The notes: a model not told the origin generated them from the letters alone. Shown: positions 1 through 10,734, counted from the first letter of the stretch. The stretch is DNA of 64,000 nt from UBA5951 sp012269555 (GCA_038147755.1 JAYQTS010000001.1:3600-67599), one strand, 5' to 3'. Numbers and translations are program-made.

Positions 1-218
1 AGGCCAGTTAAAACAGCCTGTTTAATACATTGCCTATTTATTACCGGAAGCATTCCTGGCATTGCTGCGTCCACGAGAGAAACATGATTATTTGGGCTTG
101 CTCCAAATACTGCAGAGGACCCTGAAAACAATTTAGAATTTGAAACTACTTGTGCATGAACCTCCATGCCAATTACGATTTCCCAATCACCGGTCTTACC
201 TGATACTAGTATGCTCAT
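1..218 (-). CDS. gatB: Aspartyl/glutamyl-tRNA(Asn/Gln) amidotransferase subunit B, N-terminal part
   Basis: The gene runs off the left edge; about 72 residues are visible, from the ATG at 218. The N-terminus reads MSILVSGKTGDWEIVIGMEV followed by HAQVVSNSKLFSGS, the typical GatB start (IGxEVHxQ). GatB binds the mischarged tRNA and activates Glu-tRNA(Gln) or Asp-tRNA(Asn) for transamidation in the cytoplasm. Its ATG overlaps the gatA stop by 4 bp (ATGA, 215-218), so it is translationally coupled as the last gene of gatCAB. The rest of the gene lies outside the window. Confidence 0.93.
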   Translation of the reverse strand, partial: MSILVSGKTGDWEIVIGMEVHAQVVSNSKLFSGSSAVFGASPNNHVSLVDAAMPGMLPVINRQCIKQAVLTG

Positions 219-1694
219 TGTAAATCTCCTGCAGCCCGAGCAGGTGCTAACAAGAATTCTGCTTGCTTCTCAATCGCATTTGCAACTGAAAATAGTCTGC
301 CCTCTTCAAAAGGCGGCGCTAACAATTGGAGTCCAAGAGGAAGGCCCTGTTTTGACAATCCTGCCGGGACAGATATACCAGGCAAACCTGCAAGATTTGC
401 TGGAACAGTAAAGACGTCGTTTAAATACATTGTAATAGGGTCAGAAACTTCTGCACCCAAAGGAAAGGCCGGCGTGGGAGTAGTAGGCGTTAGGATTGCA
501 TCAACATCATTAAATGCCTTTTCAAAATCTTCTTTTATAAGGCGTCTTACTTGTTGTGCTTTAAGATAATAGGCATCGTAATAACCTGCAGACAATGCAT
601 AAGTACCAATGAGAATCCTCCTTTGTACTTCTTCGCCAAACCCATCTGCTCGAGTTGCTTCATACATCGCATCAAGTGTCTCAGCTTCTATTCGTTTACC
701 ATACCTAACCCCATCATAACGAGCCAGATTCGATGATGCCTCTGCTGGCGCAATAATATAATAACAAGGAAGAGCATACTTCGTGTGAGGAAGGTTAATA
801 TCAACAATCTTAGCACCAGCTTGCTCTAACCAGGCACGTCCCTTTTTCCATAAGTCAGAAATTTCAATGTCCATACCATCTACATTATACTCTGCTGGAA
901 TGCCTATACGAAGTCCCTCAATACCAGACTTTACTGCTTCTGAAAAATTTGTATATCCTAGAGAAGCTGAAGTGGAGTCTTTTGGGTCATGCCCTGCCAT
1001 AAAAGAAAAAATTAATGCTGAGTCTTCAACTGTTCTAGTAAATGGGCCCGCCTGGTCGAGAGAAGACGCAAACGCAACGATACCCCACCTGGAACAACGT
1101 CCATAGGTAGGCTTTAATCCAACCACACCACAAAATGCAGCGGGTTGACGGATAGAACCTCCCGTATCTGTGCCCAAGCTCATTAAGGCAGAACCGGCTG
1201 CTACAGAGGAAGCTGAACCCCAGAAGAACCCCAGAAGATAAATCAATTCCGTCTATTTTACTCCATGGATTAACTGCCGGACCAAATATACTCGTTTCAT
1301 TAGAAGAGCCCATAGCAAATTCGTCACAATTTAACTTTCCTAGCATCACGCCACCAGACTGCCAAATATTAGATGTAACAGTGCTTTCATATGAAGGCGA
1401 AAAACCTTTAAGTATAGCTGAGCATGCTGTAGTTTCTATATCTTTTGTACAGAATAAATCCTTGACCCCAATAGGCAACCCAGCCAAAGGGCCAGCACTA
1501 CCTTGAGCGTAAGCTTTATCAGCATTTACAGCCATCTGTTTTGCCACATCCAATGTGGGGGTTACATAATTATTTAATGCTTCTGTTTTTTCCATGGCAT
1601 TCTGGTAAGCATTTAACAATTCAACAGATGATATTTCTTTTTTCAAAAGCGAATTTCTAGCCTCTGTCGCCGTCATTTTTAATAAGTCTGACAT
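215..1694 (-). CDS. gatA: Aspartyl/glutamyl-tRNA amidotransferase subunit A (two frameshifts)
   Basis: GatA is the amidase-signature subunit of GatCAB; it releases ammonia from glutamine for tRNA-dependent transamidation. The N-terminal part (ATG at 1694, MSDLLKMTATEARNSLLKK) carries the catalytic lysine region PIGVKDLF. The rest carries the Ser loop (GSASSVAAGSALMSLGTDTG and SIRQPAAFCGVVGLKPTYGR). The frame is lost inside the glycine-serine loop expected as SSGGSSGGSASS. Two C runs on the plus strand (1218-1221 and 1229-1232) each hold four bases where five restore the family sequence. Both errors together give the observed two-base shift. I treat it as one intact gene with sequencing errors, length about 493 aa, normal for GatA. 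It lies 28 bp downstream of gatC and overlaps gatB by 4 bp. Confidence 0.93.
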
Positions 1695-1722
1695 TTGAAA
1701 CCTATAAATTTCTCAAAATTTT

Positions 1723-2010
1723 CTATTCTATAACCTTGGGCACAACAAAAAATTCTCCTGCTTTCTCAGGTGCATTTTTTAAAACCTTATCCGTTATTTC
1801 TCCATCAGTTACAGTATCATCACGCCAAGCTAATGGATGTTCATTAACACCAGACAATGGCTCCACACCATCCGTATTAACTTCTTCCAGCTGTTCTATC
1901 CAATTTAGAATGTTACCTATATCCACAGAAAGCATTTCTGATCTTTCCTCAGATACATGAATTCTTGCAAGACGAGAAATTTTCTTTACGACATTTTTAT
2001 CAACGGACAT
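1723..2010 (-). CDS. gatC: Aspartyl/glutamyl-tRNA amidotransferase subunit C
   Basis: This 95-residue protein stabilises the GatA-GatB complex. It has the family pattern: an N-terminal helix (VVKKISRLARIHVSEE), the helix ILNWIEQLEEVNTDGVEPL and a C-terminal stretch ending VLKNAPEKAGEFFVVPKVIE. It is the first gene of gatCAB on the minus strand. It faces ruvX across a short divergent region (2011-2070), which must hold promoters for both directions. The ATG at 2010 gives the expected full length. Confidence 0.95.
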   Translation of the reverse strand: MSVDKNVVKKISRLARIHVSEERSEMLSVDIGNILNWIEQLEEVNTDGVEPLSGVNEHPLAWRDDTVTDGEITDKVLKNAPEKAGEFFVVPKVIE

Positions 2011-2070
2011 TGTGATATTTCCAATTTTTGTTATTCTTTCGTATATAATTGATAGGTGCTAACACGGCTC

Positions 2071-2550
2071 ATGACAATCTGCAACATCGATGATACGATA
2101 ACACAAATAAATGCCGGAAAGCGACTTATGGGGCTTGATGTAGGCAAAAAAACAATTGGAATTGCGATTGGTGACCCAGAACACAAAATAGCTTCACCCC
2201 ATAGTATTTTAAAGCGTAAAAAATTCTCTTCAGACATTTCGGGGTTATTTGCTGAAATGGACAAGCTTAATGTTGCTGGTCTGATTATTGGATGGCCATT
2301 GTTAATGAATGGCGATATTGGACCAGCATGTGACTCTGTTCGAGATTTTACGCATGCCTTGCTCAAAATTAAAGATTTACCGGTAACTTTTCAGGACGAA
2401 CGATTATCCACCTATGCTGTTGAAAGAAGCATGATAAAAGCAGACTTAACACGAAAGAAGCGTCAAAAGAGAAGAGACGCTCTCGCTGCGAGTTGGATAT
2501 TACAAACAGCTCTTGACCGTTATCAGCAAAACAATCAAACAAAAAAATAA
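2071..2550 (+). CDS. ruvX: Holliday junction resolvase-like protein / pre-16S rRNA nuclease
   Basis: YqgF/RuvX family, RNase H fold, about 159 aa from the ATG at 2071; an in-frame GTG lies 15 bp upstream. Seen motifs are RLMGLDVGKKTIGIAIGD (first catalytic Asp), GWPLLMNGDIG (the GxPxxxxG loop), QDERLSTYAVE (second acidic site) and RRDALAASWILQ (final Asp). Members process the 5' end of 16S rRNA and have been proposed as Holliday-junction resolvases. The gene overlaps nothing but lies 46 bp before pyrB on the same strand, so the two are probably co-transcribed. Confidence 0.92.
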   Translation: MTICNIDDTITQINAGKRLMGLDVGKKTIGIAIGDPEHKIASPHSILKRKKFSSDISGLFAEMDKLNVAGLIIGWPLLMNGDIGPACDSVRDFTHALLKIKDLPVTFQDERLSTYAVERSMIKADLTRKKRQKRRDALAASWILQTALDRYQQNNQTKK

Positions 2551-2596
2551 ACAAACTAGACTAATAGTTAAAATAGCGTATATAAAATCCGGTTTA

Positions 2597-3562
2597 ATGG
2601 AAAAAGAAACACCAAATGAGAATTTAACTCCAGTGACGGCGGCCAATCTGTCAAAAAAGCATATACTCGGCATAGAGAATATGCCTATTCCGGAAATCAA
2701 TGCACTTTTAGAGCGCGCAAATTATTTTGCCAATCAACCGAAAGCAACCTTTTCAACTATTTTAGCAAATTATACTGTGCTGAATATTTTTTTCGAAAAT
2801 TCAACGAGAACAAGGGTTTCATTTGAGCTCGCAGCTAAAAGACTCGGTGCTTCCTTGCTAAATATATCTATCAGCGGCTCATCCGTGAAAAAGGGTGAGA
2901 CTTTAATTGATACAGCTACAACGCTTAATGCTATGCGCCCGGACATATTAGTCGTAAGACATCACTCGTCTGGAGCACCCTTACTACTAAGCCAGCATGT
3001 TGATGCTGCAGTTATTAATGCTGGAGATGGAAGGCATGAGCACCCAACTCAGGCCCTACTTGATGCACTTACCATTAAACGTACTTTAGGGAGAATAGCT
3101 GGTTTAAAAATTGCTATTTGTGGTGATATCAATAACAGTAGAGTCGCTCGCTCAAACATGTATCTCCTATCTGCACTGGGTGCAGATGTAAGATTTGTAA
3201 GTCCCTCCACTCTTGTTTCCCCATTTTTTTCTGATATCGGTATACCGGTATTTACGGATATGGAACAAGGCATCGCTGGATGTGAAATTGTTATGATGTT
3301 GCGTCTTCAAACAGAACGCATGGAGGGGAGAGAAGCGCCCAGTCAGCGTGAGTATTTTCAACTTTTTGGTCTTGATAGTTACAAGCTTCAAAAAGCTGCC
3401 CCAGACGCCCTCATAATGCATCCAGGTCCTATGAATAGAGGGGTAGAAATCGATTCTAAAATTGCTGATGACAACAATAAAAGCTTAATTAGCACACAAG
3501 TAGAGCTTGGTGTAGCAACCCGCATGGCATGCCTAGAAGCAATCGCTGGAGTAAAGCTTTGA
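2597..3562 (+). CDS. pyrB: Aspartate carbamoyltransferase catalytic subunit
   Basis: PyrB joins carbamoyl phosphate and aspartate, the first committed step of pyrimidine synthesis. The protein is about 321 aa from the ATG at 2597; the open frame continues upstream but the extension overlaps ruvX. Signature motifs are FFENSTRTRVSFELAAKRLG (carbamoyl-phosphate site), GDGRHEHPTQALLDALTI, CGDINNSRVARSN and MHPGPMNRGVEI. No pyrI regulatory gene follows. Its stop overlaps the TTG start of the pyrC-like gene by 4 bp, as in organisms where PyrB forms a complex with a PyrC-like partner. Confidence 0.95.
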   Translation: MEKETPNENLTPVTAANLSKKHILGIENMPIPEINALLERANYFANQPKATFSTILANYTVLNIFFENSTRTRVSFELAAKRLGASLLNISISGSSVKKGETLIDTATTLNAMRPDILVVRHHSSGAPLLLSQHVDAAVINAGDGRHEHPTQALLDALTIKRTLGRIAGLKIAICGDINNSRVARSNMYLLSALGADVRFVSPSTLVSPFFSDIGIPVFTDMEQGIAGCEIVMMLRLQTERMEGREAPSQREYFQLFGLDSYKLQKAAPDALIMHPGPMNRGVEIDSKIADDNNKSLISTQVELGVATRMACLEAIAGVKL

Positions 3563-4837
3563 CTAGGACAATATTGAAAAATGGACGGATTATTTGTCCT
3601 GCAGAAAACCTAGACATTGTAGGTGACGTTATTATTGAAAAAGATAAAATTGCCTACGTAGGGGGAAAAACAAGTCGAAAGCGAGAAAACAAACTCAATT
3701 ATAGATTGTGATGGATTAATAATCATGCCAGGAGCAATTGATATGCGCGTTCAATCTGCAGATCCCGGCAGAGAACATTTAGAGTCATTATCTGACTTGC
3801 TGACGGCAGCTGGTAACGCAGGAATTACACAGGTTATTAGCTTGCCTGCAACCTCTCCTGTTGTGGATTCCGCAGTAATGATTGATTCTTTAAAACTTCG
3901 AGCATCTAGCTACAGTGGTGCTTTATTCCACTCATATGGGGCAATGACACAAGCACTCGACAATAAACACATGGCAGAGCTTGGTATGATGGCAAAAGCT
4001 GGTGCTGTTGGCTTTGCAAATAGTCTCAAAAGTGTCGAAGACACGCTTTTGATGCGCAGGATTATGACTTATGCAAAAATGCTAAATAAACCAGTTATCC
4101 ATCACTGTTCTGACCCATATTTAAGTAATGACACTGATATGAACGAAAGCGAAACTGCGACCCGGCTTGGTCTAATTGGTGCGCCAGCTGTGGCAGAAAC
4201 GATAATATTAGAGCGAGACCTCAATCTTGTTGCATTGACAGGCTGTAGATATCATGCTGCACATATCTCCACAGCTTCCTCTGTAGCGGCATTACGTCGT
4301 GCCAAAAATCAGGGGCTTCAAGTAACAGCGGATACATCTCCAGCTTATTTCTTACTGAATGATAAAGCGGTGGGTGACTATAACACAGCTTTTCGCCTTG
4401 ACCCACCTTTGCGTGATGAGAAAGACAGATTAGCAATTATTGAAGCGATTGAAGACGGCACCATTGACGTGATTGCATCTGACCATCATCCAATAGAGAT
4501 GGATAAAAAAATGCTACCCTTTGGGCAGGCATCCGCTGGTGCATCTAGTGTTGAGACGCTGTTACCATTAGCGTTCAGCCTCCACCATACGAGTAACATA
4601 AGCTTATCTAGAATAATAAACGCATTGAGTGTTGCTCCTGCTGAGGCAATTTCACTACCAATACCAAAACTAGCAATAGGTGAACAAGCAAACATAACAA
4701 TTATTAATCTATCCTCTTCTGGCGTTATTCGAGGCGCTAATTTTATGTCTCAATGTCAAATTACTCCTTTTGAACATTATTTAATTGATAGCAAGGTTGT
4801 AGGCTGCTTTGTAAATGGCATCTCTGTGATGAAATAG
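3559..4837 (+). CDS. Dihydroorotase-like protein without the zinc-binding HxH motif (one frameshift)
   Basis: An amidohydrolase-fold protein of about 425 aa, similar to dihydroorotase. The likely start is the TTG at 3559, overlapping the pyrB stop. The first metal-ligand motif, DxHxH in active enzymes, reads AIDMRVQSADPGRE here, so both histidines are gone. Later parts such as AHISTASSVAALRRA and IASDHHPIEMDKKMLPFGQA are kept. Family knowledge: pyrB-linked PyrC-prime/PyrX proteins are often catalytically dead and support PyrB assembly; many alphaproteobacteria carry this form. The frame breaks near 3661-3700. Reading the G5 run at 3661-3665 as G4 restores a continuous protein (YVGEKQVESEKTNSIIDCDG). 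The active PyrC should be encoded elsewhere. Confidence 0.85.
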
Positions 4838-4881
4838 ATTTATTTTGATAACTGAAACTTTATCTTTCAAAAATTAGAGTA

Positions 4882-5485
4882 ATGAGCTTGATAATGAATA
4901 TTGAAATACTAGTTGCACTTCTTTCTGGCTATTTTTTTGGAAGTATTCCTTTTGGATTACTGCTAACAAAATTCGCGGGTGAAGGTGATATTAGAAAAAT
5001 TGGTTCTGGAAATATTGGGGCAACAAATGTATTGAGAACGGGGCATAAATCTCTCGCAGCAGCTACACTTATTCTAGATGCAGGAAAAGCGCACATTTGG
5101 TGTTTATGTAATTGGGTTATATTTACCTGATATTTATTTAGGAATAGCAGGTGCAAGTGCTGTGGTTGGACATTGCTATCCTATTTGGTTGAAATTTTCT
5201 GGTGGCAAAGGTGTTGCCACAGGATTAGGTATAATTGCAATGCTATCCCCTCTATCTGGATTTTTATTTATTATAACCTGGATCATAATTGCTTTCTTGT
5301 TCAGATATTCCTCGCTCTCAGCGCTTCTAGCATTTTTTGTATCAAGCATCTCCTCATTCTTTGTAGAAAGAAGTGACATATCTCTTGCTATTTTATTCAT
5401 GACACTCATTACCTTTTTTAGGCATAAAGAGAATATAAAACGATTAGTGTCTGGAACAGAGAGTAAAATTTTAGAGGGTTCTTAA
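4882..5485 (+). CDS. plsY: Glycerol-3-phosphate acyltransferase PlsY (one frameshift)
   Basis: PlsY is the integral-membrane enzyme that acylates glycerol-3-phosphate with acyl phosphate, the first step of phospholipid synthesis. The product has about 200 aa and is very hydrophobic. The conserved loops are present: SGYFFGSIPFGLLLTK, KIGSGNIGATNVLR and LKFSGGKGVATGLGI. The frame shifts near 5085-5100, just after LILDAGK. The family has LDAGKG there, followed by a hydrophobic helix that resumes as GVYVIGLYLP in another frame. A one-base extra (or two-base loss) near 5090 would explain it. Start chosen at ATG 4882; the ATG at 4894 is equally possible. Confidence 0.88.
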
Positions 5486-5849
5486 GAGAATCCCAAAAAA
5501 GTACTAACCAAATTTTTTTAATTTTTAAAGCAAGCTGGCGATATCAATATGTTTAATTCTCATTCATTAATAAAGCTTCAAATTACAACTTTCATGAAAA
5601 GTTAAGCACAAAATGTAAAAAAGCGAAGAAATAAAAACTTTGAAATAAACAAAGTTTAATTTTGGAAAATGTTAATGAAAAAATCAAATAATATTGACGA
5701 ATTCATCAACTGGTGTCATTTGTCTGCTCTAGAAATTAAGGAAACCAACTTGGAATTCTAATTATAGGGTCTAAATAGGTTTTTTTTTCAGAGGGATTAA
5801 ATGAATACATTTTTATTAAAAACGTTTTTTATCGATTTTTTTAAGTTGG
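5486..5849. other. Gene-poor interval between plsY and topA
   Basis: This 364-bp AT-rich stretch has no gene I recognise. In many alphaproteobacteria dprA sits between plsY and topA, but no DprA motif is readable in any frame. The longest sensible reading is a 28-codon ORF at 5675-5761 (MKKSNNIDEFINWCHLSAL...), without detectable family features. T-rich stretches before 5850 may belong to the topA leader. Confidence 0.5.
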
Positions 5850-8416
5850 ATGGACAGAATGAAAGTTGTAGTAGTAGAGTCTCCTGCTAAAGCAAAAACC
5901 ATAAACAGATATCTAGGGGCTGACTATACTGTTTTGGCTTCCTATGGTCATGTCCGAGACTTGCCTGCCAAGGATGGTTCAGTATTACCAGAGCATTCCT
6001 TTGAAATGAGTTGGCAGACCGACGCGAAATCAAATAAGCATATTAAGGAAATAACAGATGCGTTATCAAAGGCTGATAGACTAATTCTTGCAACTGACCC
6101 CGACCGTGAGGGAGAGGCAATAAGTTGGCATGTACAAGAACTTGTTAAATCTAAAAAATCCTTGAAAGACATTCCAAGTGAAAGAGTTGTTTTTAATGAA
6201 GTTACTAAATCGGCTATTTTGGCCGCGATGGATAAACCAAGAGAGATTAATTATGACTTGGTAAACGCTTACTTGGCGCGCCGTGCATTAGATTATTTAG
6301 TTGATTCAATCTATCACCTGTTTTATGGAGAAAACTTCCAGGAGCAAAATCAGCGGGTAGAGTACAATCAGTTGCCTTGCGTTTAATATGTAATAGAGAG
6401 GCAGATATTGAGTCTTTTTATTCAGAAGAATATTGGTCCATAGATACCAAATTAAAAACGCAAGACGACAAACACCTTATCGCCAGACTTGTTAGCCTCG
6501 ATTCTAAAAAGGTTGGTAAATTAGACATTACCTCAGAAAAGCAGTCAAAAGAGATTGAAGAGAAAATCAAGGTGGCAACTTTTTCTGTCTTATCTGTTGA
6601 TACAAAACGAACAAAAAGACAACCATCTGCTCCTTTTACCACTTCAACTTTACAACAGGAAGCATCTCGTAAACTTGGGTTTTCTGCTTCAAGAACAATG
6701 CAGATTGCTCAACGATTGTATGAGGGTATTCAAGTTGGAAGTGAAACAACCGCATTAATCACTAATATGAGAACTGATGGCGTGCAAATGAGTAGTGAGG
6801 CCATTTTTTCGTTACGTGATGAAATAGCATCAATTTATGGTGAACAGTACTTGCCTGAAAAACCACGCTTTTACAAAACTAAAGCAGCAAATGCTCAGGA
6901 GGCACATGAGGCCATCAGACCAACCAATTTTAATCGACATCCAAATGATATTCGGTCTTATCTTGATTATGACCAATTTCGTTTATATGACTTGATTTGG
7001 AAGAGGTCTGTTGCCAGTCAGATGACTTCAGCAGAAATAGACCAAACAACCATTCGTTTAATAGATCAGGATAATTCCATAGAACTGAGAAGCAATGGTA
7101 GTGTTATAATATTCGATGGCTTTAGACGCGCTTATTTTGAAAGTAAAGACGAAACGAGCGACCAAGATAGCAAAGAAGAGGATGGGGAAGCCATTCTTCC
7201 AGTAGTAAAAAAAGGAGAATTCCTTACTCAAGAGCAGGTCCTTCCTGAACAACATTTCACTCAACCGCCTCCAAGGTTTACTGATGCCAGCCTTGTGAAA
7301 AACCTTGAGGAATTAGGAATTGGAAGACCCTCTACCTATGCTTCAATTTTACAAGTCTTAGAAAAAAGGGGGTACGTTCGCAAAGATCAAAAACGTTTTA
7401 TTCCAGAACACCGTGGCAGAATTGTATCAACCTTTCTCGAAAATTTCTTCGAAAAATACGTTCAATATGACTTTACTGCTAGCCTTGAAAATCAGTTGGA
7501 TGATGTTTCGGGCGGAAGGCTTGATTGGAAACAAGTACTGTCTCAATTTTGGTATGATTTTAAGCTAAACGTTGACTCAACGAGGGAATTACCAGTACCG
7601 GATGTCATGGCAGCGCTTGATAATGATCTTGAACGATTATTTTTCAAACCTGATGAAAATGGAAATGTAAATCGAATTTGTTCCAAATGTAATGAGGGGT
7701 ATCTTGAGCTAAAACTTAGCAAATATGGACCTTTTATTGGATGCTCTAAATACCCAGATTGTAGCTACACCAAGCAAGTGCGTGACTCTCAATCGGCAGA
7801 GGACTCAACACAACTTCAAGATAATGCTGAATTAGGAATTGATCCTAATACAAATATGCCTATTTGGCTGAAAAAGGGGCCATATGGCTGGTACGTCCAG
7901 CAAGGCGGAGAAGAGATTAAAAAACCGAAACGAACTGGACTTCCAAAGGGAATTATTGCTGATCAAGTTTCCCTTGAGCAGGCTATTTCATTGCTATCAC
8001 TCCCACGAGAAATTGGATTACACCCAGAATCAGGCGAGGCTATTCAAGCAGGAATAGGTAGATATGGTCCCTTTCTAAAACATCAAGGTAAATTTGTTAG
8101 CTTAACCCCTGATGATGATGTGTTATCTGTTGGAATTAATCGTGCAGTAGATTTATTAGCAGCAGCACAACTAAAGGCTGGAAGAACTCTAGGTGAGCAT
8201 CCTGATGGAGGAGAAGTTGAGTTAAAACGAGGTCGCTTTGGAAGCTATGTTGAACATAAAAAATTACGTGCGTCATTACCTAGAGGCATAGAAATGAGTG
8301 ACGTAACTTTGGAACAGGCAATCGCGCTTTTACAAGATAAAGCGGCCAGCCCTCCAAAGAAAAAAAAATCGGGTAAGACGTCATCCACAAGGAAAAAAAC
8401 TACCAGAAAATCTTAA
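5850..8416 (+). CDS. topA: DNA topoisomerase I (one frameshift; catalytic Tyr codon altered)
   Basis: The type IA enzyme that relaxes negative supercoils. The TOPRIM domain starts at the N-terminus (KVVVVESPAKAKTINRYLG) and holds the metal site ATDPDREGEAISWH. The helical core follows (TTSTLQQEASRKLGFSASRT). The C-terminal part has one four-cysteine zinc ribbon (CSKCNEGYLELKL...CSKYPDC), several repeated TopA C-terminal units and a lysine-rich tail, as in alphaproteobacteria. The frame is lost at about 6303: adding one G (GTTGGATTC) restores GFNLSPVLWRKLPGAKSAGR. The active-site motif, normally ITYMRTDG, reads ITNMRTDG (AAT at 6764-6766). An enzyme with Asn there could not cleave DNA, so a base error is the likely cause. 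Start ATG 5850 or 5859. Confidence 0.93.
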
Positions 8417-8529
8417 AAATTATTAAGGTTGAAACAGTATTTTAATTGATTTTTAGGAGTTTTTGTATTCGGTATGTTTGATATTTATTCTCTCAACAAT
8501 AGATAATAATTAAACGCTAACAGCAAAAA

Positions 8530-10734
8530 GTGATTTATAACTTGGTAAAAACAAAGAATTCATTACCTTCTAAACAAGAAATAAAAGATTTCATAAGAAC
8601 AAGTCCAGAACCTATCAAATTACGCAAAATAGCTCGTGTTTTTGGCGTAAATGCTCGTGATAGATCAGCTTTAAGACAATTGTTAGTTGATATAGGCAAT
8701 AGCCCAAATGATTGGAAGTTTACAGAAGAAAATTCAGATATTCCTGAGTTATGCATTATGGAAATCACTTCAATTGACACCGATGGAATAGCAATCGCAA
8801 AACTAGTTGATAGATCACTCAAAAACACAAAATTTCAAGCAGAAATAAATACGTCATCAAAAAGAGTTAGAAGCCCTATATTAGGAGACCATATTTTAGC
8901 AAGAATTAAAAATAAACAAGATATCAAAATAACAGCAGAATTAATTCGTATTTTACCAAAAAATAAAATGCAATCGTATGTATATGGTCGGGCATTTAAA
9001 TCAAAAAGCGCATGGTATATAGAAAATGCTGAAAAAGGGATGCAGAGACCTATTCAATTAGAAATTGGAGACCAGCAAGAGCTCGAGGATGGCATGCTTA
9101 TTAAAGCAGAGCTAAAAAAAACATCTGATAGGTATCTTAAAAAAGCGAAATTAGTTGATACTTATGGCAATATAGAGAACCCAAAATCAATCCTTGCAAT
9201 GACCATAGATGAATTTAATCTTGTAGAAAAATTTTCAGATGAAGCTTTAAAACAGGCATGTAATACAAAGCCTATTTCATTTGCCCAAAGAGAAGATTTA
9301 ACAGCGATTCCCTTAATCACTATAGATGGTGTTGATGCTAAAGATTTTGACGATGCCGTATTTGCTGAACCGACAGCAGGTAATGGTTGGAGAGTTATTA
9401 TTGCTATTGCGGATGTAAGTCATTATGTGCATGAAGACACAGCGTTAGATGCAGAAGCAAAAAAAAGAGGGAATTCAGTCTATCTTCCAGGCAGAGTGCT
9501 CCCGATGCTACCTGAAAAACTATCTAATGACTTATGTTCTCTTAAACCAAATGAAAAAAGAGCTTGCCTAGCGGTTGAAATACATCTTGATGCAATGGGA
9601 AATAAAACCAAACATCGTTTTATAAGAGGTATAATTAAGTCAATTGCCAGATTAACTTATGATAGTGTGCAATCAGTATTTGAGGGTCTTTCAGATGAGG
9701 AGCAGTTAAACCTTCCTGCTGGAACATTGGATCATTTATTTGCAGTTTATAAATGTAGAAAGGAATTGAGAAAAAAAAGAGGTGCGTTAGAACTTCATTT
9801 AAGGGAACGTTCAATCAAACTCTCTACTGAGATGTATCCAATAGATATTGAAATTCGTGAACAAAAACAAGCAAATGAGCTTATTGAAGAATTGATGATT
9901 CTTGCAAATATTTGCGCAGCGGAAACATTGGAACAGAAAAAAAGAACATGTGTGTATAGAGTTCATGAGCCACCAAGCTCCGATAAACTTGAGGAATTAA
10001 TTTTATTAGCCGACGAAATGAATATAAAACTACCAGAAAAGGCAAATTTTACACCTCAACAGTTTAATCTTCTTTTGGAAAAAGGAATAACACCCTCTAA
10101 TAAAGAACTTTTACAAAATGCAATTCTTCGTTGTCAGTCCCGTGCTAACTATTCAACCAAAAATGTTGGACATTATGGACTTGGCCTACAACGATATACT
10201 CATTTTACATCGCCTATTAGACGCTATTCTGACTTATTAGTTCATCGTGCTTTGATTACAGCATGTAATTTTGGCCCCAATGTTATTTCGAGAGACTCTG
10301 AAGGAACCATTACAGAAATATGCAGTCATATAAGTGAAACTGAGCAGCTCGCTGCAAAAGCTGAAAGGCGTGCCATTAATAGAATGGCTAATATCGTTTT
10401 GAGCAACTTACTTGGCACAGAACAACAAGCCATTATAATTGGGATTACTGTCTGAGGCCTATTTGTATCTATAGCAAACGGTCTTGCGGAGGGATTTATC
10501 TCAAGGAAATCTTTGCCAGATGATTTTTATTTATTGGATAAGAAAAAAACACAGCTTACAGGTAGATACACAGGTAGGAGGTTTAGACTTGGTGATTCTT
10601 TACAGGCATTGGTAAGTGAAATATCCATTGTCAGCGGTAATATATCCCTATCCTGGATCGCAGGCGGCTTTATAGATAATTCTGCTTCCAAGAAAAAAAG
10701 AAAGAAAGTATCAAATAGAAAAAATCTATTCTAA
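8530..10734 (+). CDS. rnr: Ribonuclease R (in-frame stop before the S1 domain)
   Basis: A 3'-5' exoribonuclease of the RNB family that degrades structured RNA. An N-terminal winged-helix region (KLRKIARVFGVNARDRSALR) is followed by cold-shock domains. The RNB core has the metal-binding ITIDGVDAKDFDDAVF and a long catalytic segment (RGNSVYLPGRVLPMLPEKLS). A C-terminal S1 domain completes it. A TGA at 10453-10455 interrupts the reading as GITV(stop)GLFVSIANGLAEGF. The frame stays the same on both sides and the S1 domain continues to 10734, so one base change probably created the stop. GTG start at 8530; total about 734 codons, a normal size. It precedes rpmG, as in related genomes. Confidence 0.9.

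Noticed and set aside
166..411. Plus-strand ORFs inside gatA, topA, fabF and other genes
   Set aside because: They are antisense or out-of-frame shadows of conserved genes with no family features.
1035..1246. Programmed ribosomal frameshifting in gatA, fabF and others
   Set aside because: No slippery heptamer with downstream structure is shared, shifts go in different directions, and the lost residues are needed for the fold. Homopolymer error is simpler.
5675..5761. 28-codon ORF in the plsY-topA gap as a dprA remnant
   Set aside because: Its residues do not resemble any part of DprA and it is too short to judge.
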